Made by a program: the position numbers and the translations under genes. From positions 682,001-746,000 of the forward strand of contig JAMPIV010004448.1 in NCBI GenBank assembly GCA_024509875.1: a stretch of 64,000 nucleotides of DNA, written 5' to 3'. The stretch is from Oreohelix idahoensis (lineage: Eukaryota > Mollusca > Gastropoda > Stylommatophora > Oreohelicidae). The notes under the pieces were generated by a model that was not told where the DNA came from, did not search any database, and saw only the letters and a program-made list of their open reading frames with translations. The first letter of the stretch is position 1. Every line of letters begins with the position of its first letter. This document shows positions 35,871 through 47,420 of this stretch, in pieces.

Positions 35871-37029
35871 GATCTAAGGGCAGAAGCTAAGGTCGTGGGG
35901 AAACAGAACTCTTTCCATAATTAATTAGAAAACACTGTCCAGTGGAAAGCATTCGCATTCCCGTCTTCTTGTCCCTATCTCGAATAGGTCTTTATTCTTT
36001 CTTAACGAGCCAATTTCTAGAGACCTTCTACCTAATATCTCATAGGCTATTCCTGGCAAAAACTACTGTCGTAGTTGCCCCAATACGCTCCACACGACAG
36101 TATCTGATCCTACTCTTGAGTTAGAAAAGGCAAAAGCAGCGATTAAAAAAACCAGTGCGCCATTTAATAAAGCTGAAGCTGAGACCTAATGTAGTCTCTA
36201 ACACTTTACTCCGCTGCGGTAGTATTTGCCATTGCATTAACTTTACCTTTTTTTCTATTGAATTTCCTAGCTTTAAATGAATTTCACATGTCAGGGATAG
36301 CGGTGAAACCAGATGGATTTTTTTTTTTCAATCATTCATTTGAAAAATAAAAATGTACATGGCCAGTATGAAATTGGCTGAACTGGGAAAAAGTAACGCT
36401 TCAAGGATTGGCTAAATCGCAATTATCAATACCTGAGAAAATGTTACGGCTAACATGTTGATAAAAGTATTAAATTTAATGATGCAAGATTAAATGTGAA
36501 CATGGACAAGAGAAGAGATTGAGCAGCCAAAACGTTTAATCTGAGAACACCATTTGAAAACAGGAGAAAGTTAACTTTAAGACGCCGAATCACTTATGGG
36601 ATTTGCCAGTTCATGCCGCAAAATTTAGCCCGGAACAGTCGGTCTAACCTTTGGTCAAATTTAGGACGGCTCTGGAACGATTTCGTTCACGCCATTCTGA
36701 TTTTTAAAAAAAATTTTAAATCACAGCGTCTTTGTGGCAGCAAAAACCATCGGTGTAATTTGTTTCTATGTGAATTGAGATATTCTATGGGATTTTCAGG
36801 TTTCCTATCGCTGCAATGGAAATGAGGTTTCAAATAAAATGGTTTCAATGGGGGTAAAGTAGGCGTTAACATGCGGATTCAGTTAATTTGATTACATCGC
36901 TACATTTCAAGACACAGATCTTACATACCTCTAATTAAATTAAAATTAGGCACGCAGATTCTGTTGAATTTACTTCAGCAACCCGATAACCCTTCACTTT
37001 TTTCGCCATTAGCGCTAACAGGATCTGAA
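35871..37029. other. No gene recognised
   Basis: Several short open stretches but no motif, splice pair or repeat that I can support. Confidence 0.45.
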
Positions 37030-37170
37030 AATTATAATTTCTCCATGAGCAACAGTACCACTCCTCAACATTAAAAGGTCTCCATGAACATAATCACCAC
37101 TCCTCAACATTAAAAGGTCTCCATGAACAGAATCACCACTGCACAATATTATCATTTCTCTATGAGCACA
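37030..37170. repeat. 39-bp minisatellite, about 3.5 copies
   Basis: Units of the type CACCACTCCTCAACATTAAA AGGTCTCCATGAACATAAT; the outer units are diverged. It runs straight into the dispersed repeat at 37190. Confidence 0.75.
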
Positions 37171-37189
37171 AACGCCTCGTATAGCTCCC

Positions 37190-37425
37190 CGGGGGTCTTG
37201 GGGGAGACAAAGAAAGAATACAACTTTTGCTCCTTCAGGCATGTCGTAACTGGCGACTATTCTGAGGATGTGCATGAGGCTGACAGCCTCATCATGTAAA
37301 ACAATGTCGCTACATAAATAACTACTGCAAGAGCTGATGCATGATGTTATGTAAGCGAACTGCAAGTGGACCAGCTGTAGTGGTGACTCTGTGCTGCGTG
37401 AAGAACGAAAAATGACATTATGATC
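37190..37425 (+). repeat. Dispersed repeat family with ATG-rich tail, copy 2
   Basis: Contains GGGGGAGACAAAGAAAG, GGCATGTCGTAACTG, GATGTGCATGAGGC, TACTGCAAGAGC and a short tail ATGACATTATGATCATT. It shares its 5' half with the minus strand of 40310-40690. Confidence 0.6.
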
Positions 37426-37704
37426 ATTACACTAACCTCTACGTTCTCAACATTACTGTTCCTTAATGAAGGAACAGTAAAAAATTATCGCGGACAGCAA
37501 ACGTGTTAGGACTTCGATGCCTTTAGGGAAGTACCTAGGTTTTATTATTTTTATATTTATTTAGGTTCTTATGTGTCCTATCTAGCCTTCACTTTCTTTC
37601 CTTTCCTTGACGAAGGCCTTGTGGCCGTAACGTTGGCTATTTTCTTTGTGTTTTGTCCTCGTAAGACGAATCACCTTTTTTTCGATTTTTTTCACATCCA
37701 TCCA

Positions 37705-38035
37705 TTGTTTCTTCATTAGCACCATCTCCAGTCTTCAAAGTCTTTATCATTACCATTCCTTCATTAGCACCATCTCCAGTCTTCAAAGTCTTTATCATTA
37801 CCATTCCTTCATTAGCACCATACCCAGTCTTCAAAGTCTTTATCATTACCATTCCTTCATTAGCACCATATCCAGTCTTCAAAGTCTTTATCATTACCAT
37901 TCCTTCATTAGCACCATATCCAGTCTTCAAAGGCTTTATCATTACCATTCCTTCATTAGCACCATATCCAGTCTTCAAAGTCTTTATCATTACCATTCCT
38001 TCATTAGCACTATATCCAGTCTTCAATATTGTCTT
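37705..38035. repeat. 48-bp minisatellite, open in both directions
   Basis: About 6.5 units of a 48-bp repeat. On the minus strand the unit codes TLKTGYGANEGMVMIK within a 160-codon frame (37637-38119). The plus strand is also open (148 codons) because the unit length is a multiple of three. Units differ by single bases that mostly keep or conservatively change the residue (GYG/GYS/GDG). No known domain is seen. Confidence 0.9.
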
Positions 38036-38078
38036 ATCTCTGTTACCATTAACACTAGAGTTCTCAACATAATCATCA

Positions 38079-38282
38079 TTACAGGTATCTGAAAGATGTA
38101 GATCTGACAAACCGACCAAAGAAAGAGGAGATTTTGCCGAGGGTTGCTGGCGAAACCTGGTCTACGGAGACATGCTTCCTGTCGGTTTGTCCAACAAACA
38201 AACCATCGTTTACTTTATATGCCAGGTATGTTCTTCCAAGTCCAAAAACGACTTCAACATCAGTTGTGTAAAATGAATTCAT
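38079..38282 (-). pseudogene. Possible Ty3 integrase C-terminal fragment
   Basis: The minus strand reads GLGRTYLAYKVNDGLFVGQT then HVSVDQVSPATLG, similar in spacing to the end of Ty3-type integrases (G...Y.VKV.DGR.V.RHVDQ). It runs in another frame into the 48-bp minisatellite frame. Too short to be sure. Confidence 0.3.
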
Positions 38283-38692
38283 TTTCTTTTCTTTTAATGA
38301 GCTCAGTTTAGTTATGTGTGCCCTTCTTCTGTTTTAATCTGACAGTAAAAAAAAAAATCAGGATGAAACACATGGTGCTGTTTATCGGTCGGCTGATGTA
38401 GACATACTTCACAAATTTTATGTATGTTGGTCATTAAGGCGTCCTTCTCACTTCCAACATCAGGTAAAGCTTTATCTGCGCATAGAAGGGTTGTTTTAAT
38501 GAATCTCCACAATTTATGTCTCTTGCTTTGATGGTGCAGTCTGTGGAACCAAGTCATGCCCATTTCATCAAATTTTCTTCACATTTATATCTCTTATGTT
38601 TTTTTGTTTTTTTCGTCGTGTTGCTCCTGATTCTCCTTAAGTAAAGTTTACGCTTTATTACTCTATTTTAGAGTAAGATAATATTTGTGTTC

Positions 38693-38831
38693 TCAAAGTC
38701 TGAGAGCTTGATACAGACCTGATGCGGGTAACCTTCTGGTACATTACAGATTCCTTGTTATCCGTGGCCAAAGGGAGTTAACATATAGTAGGCCAATGTT
38801 GAAAGCTCGGTATATTCTTTATCTCCCTTAC
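38693..38831. repeat. Dispersed repeat, copy 1 (pair with 44447-44588)
   Basis: TGTGTTCTCAAAGTCTGAGA through GTTATCCGTGGCCAAAGGGA to ATCTCCCTTAC matches 44447-44588 in the same direction. The TG start and AAGGGAGATAA on the minus strand suggest the end of a molluscan LTR element, but no target duplication or primer site was found at either copy. Confidence 0.65.
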
Positions 38832-39640
38832 TTTCTGCCCCTTGTTCTTCTTCTTCCTCGTTCGCCCTGAAAAGGACGGTGGTTGCGTTGTGTCTGTTTA
38901 CGCCGTAGCTGTGATATCTGCACCTTTCGGTCGACACATCCGACTTCAGCACGGCAGTTTTGGGACCGGGTTTGCCTTCCCTCTGCGATCCGTACTCGCT
39001 CAGCCAGACTGCACTGCTGCAGACTGTTTCCAGGACCACCACGTGGAGGTGGAGTACGGTCTAGGTCAGCTCTGGTTCGCTGACGCTGATGCAAGCAGTC
39101 AAGCTATGGGTTGCTGACTGCATTCTCTATTGCTGCATCTTTTGGTCCCCTGCCCCTTGTGAAGAGCCCGAGTTCGTAACGCGTGTTCTATATTTCATGT
39201 GTCATAGTAAAACCTCCTTGATTCATCCCATAATGCATTTCAGCAAAACGTTTTCTTCCTGTAATCGTTCAAAATTGTGTTTATCTGAAGTTGAGCTTTT
39301 TATTTCTTTATTACTTCTCTTGTTTTTCGGATCAAAACAAAAACTATTACTTATTTATATTTTTATGAAATAACTCTTTTCTTCTATATATCAATAGGTC
39401 AAGAATAGTGTATTTTCCCCCAATTATTTGTTTAGTGTCAGTGTTTCTACACTACAGCAAGGGAAGACAGAAAGAAAAACAAATTATAACAAATGCCATT
39501 CCTGTTCCATTTCATTTTATTTTTCGTAATGTTTCCGATGTCAGCTTGAAAAATTTTAAAGCAAGGGTAGTCAGTCTGAGGATTGTTGGTATCTGCACAG
39601 AGTCTGTCTAGGAACTAATGCATAGTTTTAAAAAAGGCAT
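38832..39640. other. No gene recognised
   Basis: Overlapping minus-strand frames at 38758-39094 are Arg/Glu-rich and could be the tail of a retroelement ORF ending at the repeat above. I cannot support more than that. Confidence 0.4.
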
Positions 39641-39790
39641 TTATTTGTCCGGAACTGTACTGGTGACGGCCATATTGTGCTTTCTATGTTTCTGATATGT
39701 TGGATACTTTTGCAGCAGTTGTTCAGCGGCCATTTTATCGGTACCACAGCTAACGTCATCGGTAGTTCGTATTGAACGTGTTGAAATAAT
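39641..39790 (-). pseudogene. Fragment of RNase H-bearing LINE
   Basis: VSCGTDKMAAEQLLQKYPTY on the minus strand matches YNCGTDKMTAEHLLQSCPT of the LINE relic at 43485-44010, a zinc-binding tail (C..C....H...C pattern) of I-like LINEs. Only about 45 codons remain. Confidence 0.6.
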
Positions 39791-39831
39791 AATATCTGTC
39801 ACATTTAAAATTATTATTGACAAATTCTCTG

Positions 39832-39915
39832 TTCATGTAACATAATGATGTAATTTTAGTTCATGTAACATAATGATGTAATTTTAGTTCATGTAACATA
39901 ATGATGTAATTTTAG
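39832..39915. repeat. 28-bp minisatellite, three perfect copies
   Basis: Unit TTCATGTAACATAATGATGT plus AATTTTAG, three times without change, then TTCACATCG. Confidence 0.95.
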
Positions 39916-39983
39916 TTCACATCGTTTTTACGCTACTTTATATTACACTTTTACAGTTTTAACGCATACCGTTTTTTAAACAG

Positions 39984-40146
39984 AGGTTTGCAGCACAAAG
40001 CAAGTTAGGAAAAATATTTGGTTACAAAGAGACCTACTTTGGGACGCTATACAACACCAACACTAGATCCCCAATGCTGTCTCTGAATAAAATTACCCGT
40101 CTTGGCGATGAAACCTGGCCAGACACGGAATACCTAATCGAACATG
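39984..40146 (+). CDS. Putative host-gene exon, ENDOD1/EXOG-like nuclease N-terminus
   Basis: A 163-nt open segment has a good 3' splice site (CCGTTTTTTAAACAG at 39969-39983) and a good 5' splice site (G/GTGAGAGT at 40147). It codes SKLGKIFGYKETYFGTLYNT and TRSPMLSLNKITRLG and ends TWPDTEYLIEH plus one extra base. The spacing F-x-T-L-Y-x-T-x-x-R-x-P-x-x-S resembles the first strand region of the DNA/RNA non-specific endonucleases of the ENDOD1 type, where FATLY...RIPVYSA is seen; the catalytic DRGH region would lie in later exons. The one-base overhang fits the two-base start of the segment at 44597. No retroelement motif is visible. The similarity is judged by eye and is modest. Confidence 0.4.
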
Positions 40147-40309
40147 GTGAGAGTACATTTATAAATATGGAATCTAATACATGGCTTAAACATATTTGTT
40201 TTTTTTAATGATAAAGCCTGAAGATATAGATGTTTGTTGCTGCAACTGTTAGATGTTTCTTTTATTTTTTCTTAACGGATATAAGGCTTAGATGTAAAGA
40301 CAAGAAAGG

Positions 40310-40690
40310 GTATATCAACATCATAATCATAAGCATCATCATCATCATAATCATCATCATCATTATAATCATCACCATTATCATAATCATCATCGTCATA
40401 ATCATCATCATCATAATCATCAACATTTTCATTTACGCTCCCTTATGGAGTATGAAGCCGCCACTGCAGCTAGTTCCTTTACAGGGCGCCTGTACCCAGG
40501 GTTAACATGCTGTTGCAGCGGTAGTTTCTGTCATAGAATGTGTTTTACATTATGAGATTGCCCGCCTCATGCACAACCTCATAATAGTGGTACTGTACGA
40601 CATGCATGAAGCAACAGTGGGGCCTTTACTTTCTTTGTCTCATCCAGCACACCTGGGAACTACACAGGACAAAGGTTGTTTGTTGTTGTT
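40310..40690 (-). repeat. Dispersed repeat family with ATG-rich tail, copy 3
   Basis: The longest copy. On the minus strand: GGATGAGACAAAGAAAG, CATGCATGTCGTACAG, GTTGTGCATGAGGC, CATAATGTAAAACA, CTGCAGTGGCGGCTTCATAC, TCCATAAGGGAGCG, then about 110 bp of ATGATGATTATG-type tail (plus-strand 40318-40430, CATCATCATAATC). The tail has the look of a 3' microsatellite made during reverse transcription. Confidence 0.65.
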
Positions 40691-41112
40691 TTGATGAAAT
40701 GATGGGTGGAGATCGGGCACTCAACCTCTGATCATTGTTGCCTCTTCTCTTTCCATCTTGGTCTACCCTGTTCAACCTGAAAGTTGGTTATAATTGGGGT
40801 ATTTAGTGTCATTTTATTTACTAATTTTGTATTCAATTTAAATAACTGTTGTCTTTTGCAGTTGCTGATTTTTATTTATATTAGTATTTGTCAATTTTTT
40901 TTTCTCTTTTGTATTGTTTCTAGATAACTATTGTCCTTTACACTTGGTTTTAATTTGTATTAGTATTTGTTCTTTTTGAGTTGTTGTCCCTTTTTTTTTA
41001 ATACCTTGTCTTTCCTTGTCCTATGAGTAGTTATTTTTTTTTTTGTTAATGCTTTGTTAGTTCTTGCTGCTTAATTTCTATTTAGTTGGATGATTTTCCT
41101 GAAGTTCTAACC
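40691..41112. other. T-rich DNA, no feature seen
   Basis: Runs of T and TTGT with no coding pattern; possibly the 3' UTR of the LINE at 41113 (minus strand) in its lower part. Confidence 0.4.
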
Positions 41113-41713
41113 TTATATTTTTTCCTTTGTTTTATGTATATATCTTTTAAGTATTGATTGGGCATCTCTTGGGGCATCTATACTTAAAACCTTATCACCT
41201 GTTAAGTCTATATTGTGATTTCTATAGTAAGTTTTTAATTCAAGCCTTTGTTGTTCATACTTTTTACAGTGGATCAGGTAGTGGTCTATGTCATTCTCTT
41301 CCTGACATTCTTGGCAGTGTGGTTCTTCTACCATGAAGTATGCTGCACCGAGTCGGAGACGCCACAGTTTTTTTGTTCGATGGTATCTTTAATTCTTCTC
41401 TGACCTGGCATGTCCTCGTTGGTTCTTTCAGCAGTTTGAACGCGTGTCTGCCTTTTCTACTTTCCTTCCATGTTGTCTTCCATTCCTCGTTTATAGTTTC
41501 CTTCACTTGGCTCTTGATCTCTGACCTTCCCAGTCCTGCTTTTATATTGTTTTTACTTGTTCTTCCCTTCTTGGCATTCTGGTCTGCCAACTCGTTGCCA
41601 GCTATACCTATGTGTGCTGGAACCCACACTAGGAAGGTGGGCATAGGCGTGTTTAAATAGAAGGAGGGTCTGTCGGGCATAGGCGTGTTTAAATAGAAGG
41701 AGGGTCTGTCGGG
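41113..41713 (-). pseudogene. I-like LINE C-terminus: RNase H end and zinc tail
   Basis: The minus strand starts with a 12-codon unit (MPDRPSFYLNTP) present twice, a 36-bp tandem duplication at 41642-41713. It then reads FLVWVPAHIGIAGNELADQN, the last RNase H block, then KGRHAFKLLK. After a frameshift near 41350 it continues RLRLGAAYFMVEEPHCQECQ and DIDHYLIHCKKYEQQRLELK to a stop at 41113. RNase H followed by a CxxC...H...C tail is typical of I, Nimb and Jockey-type LINEs. The endonuclease and RT are missing because the (TA)n block begins 80 bp upstream. Confidence 0.75.
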
Positions 41714-41791
41714 CACATGAGTGTCACTCTTCTTTTAAAGAGAAGATCGAAGCAGGAAGGAATAAGTGATCTTCCTTAGCACGCCAATACT

Positions 41792-43044
<1,253 letters not shown>

Positions 43045-43260
43045 ATGTGAGGTCGTGCACAGGACTGTCACCCTCATCATGTAATACAAACTGTCACAGA
43101 AACACTACTGCAAGAACACGTCAATGCTTGGTGCAGGTTTCCTGCAAGAGGACCAGTTGGTTCTATGCTTCATAAGGAGCGCAACGGAAAATGCTGATGA
43201 TGATAATAGCGATGATGAAGATGATAATAGTGATGATAATGATGATAGACGAAATATGTA
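43045..43260 (+). repeat. Dispersed repeat family with ATG-rich tail, copy 4
   Basis: CCTCATCATGTAATACAAAC, CACTACTGCAAGAAC, TTCATAAGGAGCGCAACGG and a 60-bp GATGATGATAATAG-type tail. Same order of blocks as 31880-32075. Confidence 0.65.
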
Positions 43261-43484
43261 AGATGATGTTATATTTAGTTCACACTGACGACACATTTCT
43301 GGGTCTTTATCGTTTTCTTCCCCTGAGTGAGGTATATAACGTGCACCCATATGCCACATCTGCCCCAGGCTTTCAAAACTTACAAGAACAATTTAATTCA
43401 TAAATGTAAGACTACCAGTGTACACACTACACAAACAATAATAAACAATCCTGATTTTGACGTAAAGCATTAAACAGAATATGT

Positions 43485-44010
43485 AACTGTAACATCCCCG
43501 GCCATGAAGAGGCTGACAGATTGGCACAGGAAGGTGGAAATCTACCTCAGCCTGATGCAAGCATAACTTTCGAGGAGGCAAAGAATTTTATCAGAATCAG
43601 ATACAGAAAGAATTGAGATGCACAGCATCCATGTCACACACACAATGATACATGCTACCAGCTCAACAGAAGAGAACAAATGGTAACCTTCAGACTCCGC
43701 ATAGGCCACACATGATTTGGATACCATCTATTGAACAAGCTAAAGATAGGAACTGCCGATGAGTATAACTGTGGCACTGATAAAATGACTGCTGAACATC
43801 TGCTTCAAAGTTGCCCAACATCTGCTTCAAAGATGCCCAACATCTGCTTCAAAGATGTCCAGTACACGAGGAACAGAGACAGCACATATGACCATCACCA
43901 GTACCATTCGTGGAGAAGCTCTACGGAAATGCAAAAAGCCTCAAACTGACTTCTGCTTTCTTTGAAATTATTCAAGTAGACGTCTGAAAGTGTACGAAGA
44001 AGAAGAATGT
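43485..44010 (+). pseudogene. I-like LINE C-terminus with (GAA)n tail
   Basis: The plus strand reads IPGHEEADRLAQEGGNLPQP (last RNase H block), then EQMVTFRLRIGHT, then GTADEYNCGTDKMTAEHLLQ with a zinc-binding Cys/His tail. Stops interrupt it. Next to the zinc tail a 24-bp unit (CAACATCTGCTTCAAAGATG CC) is present three times (43796-43862). The element ends GTGTACGAAGAAGAAGAA, matching 33915. It is 5'-truncated. Confidence 0.75.
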
Positions 44011-44446
44011 GTACTTTTTGTTATATTTTCCCACTCATCCCAAGGATTGATCAAATTCCATTGATGGTTTAAAAAAAAAAAAAAAATAAGATGTTGCTTC
44101 ATTTTGGCGAGGCGCATCCCGTTTAACCTAGTCGGTTATATTAGGGCGCTTGTCCAAATATAAAAGGCCTTTAGGTCTGAATACAAATAAACTGATGGTA
44201 TCCATGTGTCAGGAAGATGAATTCGCGTGTCCCAAAATAGTGTCTGAAGACAATCCTTCCATCTCGTGAACGTGTGCTCGTAACGAAGGGACATAATAAA
44301 ATAAATTGAAATGAGTTCCCCTTGAGATAAGTTCATGATAAAAAAAAAAATAAAAGTTACAAATTTTATTTAAAGCGTTATGCTCAATTTAAGATTCTTT
44401 ATGTAGTGTGTAAACTAATGCAGTCTTTGATTTGTGAAAAAATGTG
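44011..44446. other. No gene recognised
   Basis: Contains A15 at about 44071-44086 and the inverted match (AGTCGGTTATATTAGGGCGC) to 6037-6054. Otherwise featureless. Confidence 0.4.
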
Positions 44447-44588
44447 TTCTCAAAATCTGAGAGCACGGGACAGACCTGATGCGAGTAATCTTCGGGCACA
44501 TTACAGATTCCCTGTTATCCGTGGCCAAAGGGAGTTAACATATTACAGGCCAATGTTGAAAACTCAGTAATGATCCTTATCTCCCTTA
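44447..44588. repeat. Dispersed repeat, copy 2 (pair with 38693-38831)
   Basis: Direct repeat of 38693-38831. Its right edge provides most of the pyrimidine tract of the splice acceptor at 44596. Confidence 0.65.
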
Positions 44589-44596
44589 CATGCCAG

Positions 44597-44742
44597 GTCT
44601 GGTGGAAAGTGATGCAGACGTACTTTGGCTCTTCCGCAAACCGCGAAAAGGCATGCTGACCTTGCACGACCTTGACAAATGCAGCGATGACCACAGTTGC
44701 GAACTGAGGCTAAGACAGGTCCTACCTCATGATTATGTGTAA
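44597..44742 (+). CDS. Putative terminal coding exon
   Basis: An acceptor-like CCTTATCTCCCTTACATGCCAG ends at 44596. The segment then opens with two bases completing a codon and reads LVESDADVLWLFRKPRKGML, TLHDLDKCSDDHSCELRL and RQVLPHDYV to a TAA at 44740-44742. The two-base start matches the one-base overhang left by the exon at 40146, giving a Gly codon at the join, and both are on the plus strand. The codon pattern looks real (mixed charged and hydrophobic residues, paired Cys). I do not recognise the domain. Other phase-1 exons could lie in between, or the two may belong to different genes. Confidence 0.35.
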
Positions 44743-45500
44743 GAAGACTTTGTGTGTGTGTTTTATGTTTCGGTTGTTGTCGATCTGCTTACCCACATCA
44801 TTTATCGTTCTTGCTGTTACATATACAACGGAGGGTTTTACGCGAAAATAAGGTAATGAACCTATTCTGTGATAAACGTCACAGACCATACCTACGTTAT
44901 GGCCACAAAACCTTCGTCAGGGACAAACTAACAAAAACGCACAAGAAAATGAGGAAAGTGAGAACTCTGTTAAATACATAAACTGATACAAAATTATTCA
45001 CATGTATACGCCTTGTAATCTTCGTTATTAAGCTTTATTAATTTAAAACTTCCATTTCTGCGTGTGCTGTGGTGAGGCTGTAAACATAAAATTAAAAAAT
45101 CTAACGAATATCAATAGAAGGAAAGATGACCTGGGTGGGGGACAATATATCCACAAACATATGTACTAACGAGACAGCAATAAAACCAGATTATTAAATG
45201 ACCTAATCACTTGACATTGTGAGACAGATTATCCATCTCATTAGCGTCTTATAAGAGTGACTTGATAATCGAGATGTTAATGTTCTTAAATCAGTTATGG
45301 GCAGCACATATCAAATTATTCTCCAAAGTTTTACAACGGTCTTCAATATATTCATTGACTCGTTAATGAATCTTCAGCCCCCAATGGAGTATAAGTTTTT
45401 GACAAACTCATCGAACATCCTCTTGCCGAAAGTCATCAGTTCTAGATCTTTCCTTCTTTTTCTTATAACTTTCATTTTTGCCGCCAGTTCTCTTCTCTCG
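44743..45500. other. No gene recognised
   Basis: Possible 3' UTR of the exon above; AATTAAAA-type runs near 45040 and 45095. No other signal. Confidence 0.4.
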
Positions 45501-45750
45501 GCGTCTGTGGCCTAATGGATATGAACGCAGTTTCATAATCCAGATATACCAGGTTCGAAACCTGCTGCAGGCGGTTTGGTAGCAGATCGCTTTGTGTGGA
45601 TTTTTAACAAATACCATTGTATTTGCGCCGTACCGTTCAGAAAGCAATGGCAAACTACTGAATGAAAAAAAAAATGCCTAGAAAAATCACAAACAGCCAA
45701 TAAAAGCTGGGGTTGATTGCCACGTCCTGTAAAGGATAAGCAACTAACTT
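45501..45750 (+). mobile_element. tRNA-Arg-like SINE
   Basis: The head GTCTGTGGCCTAATGGATAT resembles the 5' half of tRNA-Arg, and the B-box GGTTCGAAACC lies at 45552-45562. The body continues to GGTTGATTGCCACGTCCTGT then AAAGGATAAGCAACTAAC before a T run. The tail part recurs inverted at 48989-49060, which shows it is a family and not a tRNA gene. Confidence 0.75.
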
Positions 45751-45829
45751 TTTTTCAACTCTCTTCTCTTTGTGTGTGTGTTTTTATTTCTTATTTAACT
45801 TGGTCTGCTTGTACCCCTCCCACCATAGA

Positions 45830-46160
45830 AATTCCAGAATAAAGACTACCTGGTAACGCTATCAACATGTTTCCTCTTCATTATATTCATTCATTCTTTA
45901 CCCTTCTTTTCAGGCTGCAATGACCTTGAACAAACGTCTGCCACTTTCTCCTGTCACGTGCTATCAGCTCAAGGTCTTTCTGCGTCTTCCTTATCATTTT
46001 CATTCAAATGTCTTGTTCTCTTCCCTGTGTGTTTGTCAGACTATTTCTCTTACTTTAGGGATTTCAGAAAAAAGACTGTCATGTAATGCTATCAACAGGT
46101 TGCCTCACTGTTTGTCCTACCCATCTCCAGCATCTTCTTCTCTTCTCTTGTTTCACTGGC
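45830..46160 (-). pseudogene. RTE-like LINE C-terminal relic
   Basis: On the minus strand KMIRKTQKDLELIARDRRKW then QTFVQGHCSLKR is the last block of RTE-type LINE tails (LE..A.DR..WR..V.GLCS). The upstream block ending in HDSLFSEIPK corresponds to the ITRQALFWNP region seen at 45-390. The strings ATTCCAGAATAAAGACTACC (45832) and ATTTCAGAAAAAAGACTGTC (46061) are a diverged duplication of the same stretch. Confidence 0.55.
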
Positions 46161-46164
46161 ACTA

Positions 46165-46285
46165 GTCTGGATCTTGTCATCAACTCCATATTAGTGATCT
46201 TGTCATCAACTCCATATTAGTGATCTTGTCATTAACTCCATATCGGTGATCTTGTCATCAACTCCATATTGGTGATCTTGTAGTA
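46165..46285. repeat. 26-bp minisatellite, four copies
   Basis: Unit GATCTTGTCATCAACTCCAT plus ATTAGT, four times with small changes. Confidence 0.9.
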
Positions 46286-46374
46286 CTGTTTAACCTTTCA
46301 TTAGATTGGTTCATCGTAGAGGATTCAGCCAGCTGAACGCAAGTTTTAAATTAACTGTGAATGCCATAATCATT

Positions 46375-47420
46375 TAAAGAGATGGAAAAGATGTTGGCCC
46401 AAATGATGTCCCAGCGAAAGCCATGAAAGCAGATACTGCCACATTTGCAGAGATTTTATAAAAACAACTTGCAGAAGTCTGGGTAAGACGTAGTGGAACG
46501 AATGATATGTGTGTCAAGACAGGAGATTTCCAAAAGCTCACAAATTATAGATGACCAATACACCTATCAGTGCCAGATAGAATGTTCAACAATGTCATCG
46601 CCTAAAAACCCAGCACCTGCAGACCCAACAGTCCCTGCTACGATGGTTTGGCCGTGTCTGCAGAATGGGAGAGGATCGGCTACCACGACAAGTATGAGAA
46701 ACTAACAGCCAGGGATCCAGGCCTCCAGGACAACACAGAATCCGCTAGGAGGACAACATTAGACAATCTCTGAAGGACCGAGTACTAGAATGAAACCAGG
46801 CCAGAAGGAAGACAGCCGATAGGACAGTATGGCGCTCTCTCTTCCAATTCTCTACACCTCACAGTAGAAGAGAATCGACTAAGTAAGTAATCGTCGTTAT
46901 GAGACTAGAAGAGGCTACAAGCTGACAATTGGGAGAAAAACAAGCAGATTTTTTTTTTTTTTACAAAATAGATCCTGTTTAGATCTAATAGCCACACTGT
47001 GCATTATAGTAGGTAAGAGCTTAGTATGAAAGCCACCAATTTACAATGGATTTGTGGAATGATAAGATCCTCGACAGCTAGGCAGAGAAATACTGTGGAA
47101 AGTGATCGGTCTTTATGCAGCCCTTGTTATGTTCATTAACCTAGCGAAGAAAATACACGAAGACTTAAAATGCAAAATTCTTCAAGAATGACTACTTACA
47201 GAATTCTTTGAGATAAAAAGTGGAGTGCGGCAGGGATTCCTCCTCTTGTCAATTTTTCTATGTTTACTGGTTTTATACTGGATTAGGAAAACAACAAGAC
47301 CAGTCAACAGAAATGGAATACAGTGGGCTCTAGCAAAACAAGTTGACGATCTAGATTTGATCAATGTCCTGTCTGTTCTGTCCCATAATGGTAACCAAAC
47401 GCAATGAAAATGAGAATAAT
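46375..47420 (+). pseudogene. Rearranged LINE relic: RT pieces around C-terminal tail
   Basis: The plus strand gives GRDVGPNDVPAKAMKADTAT (start of the RT domain) and GDFQKLTNY near 46380-46560. At about 46630-46885 it reads LLRWFGRVCRMGEDRLPRQ and QARRKTADRTVWRSL, the C-terminal tail. At about 47100-47390 it reads KSGVRQGFLLLSIFL and GIQWALAKQVDDLDL, the RT core. So the tail now lies before the core, in an order no working element has. Many stops occur. The tail is the same family as 27127-27520. Confidence 0.7.

Noticed and set aside
37705..38035. CRISPR-like array
   Set aside because: Units are directly tandem with no variable spacers, and the DNA is from an animal.
37646..38092. 148-codon plus-strand ORF over the 48-bp repeats
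   Set aside because: Openness in this direction is a by-product of the unit length being a multiple of three.
45501..45580. tRNA-Arg gene
   Set aside because: The tRNA-like part continues into a SINE body that recurs at 48989-49060.
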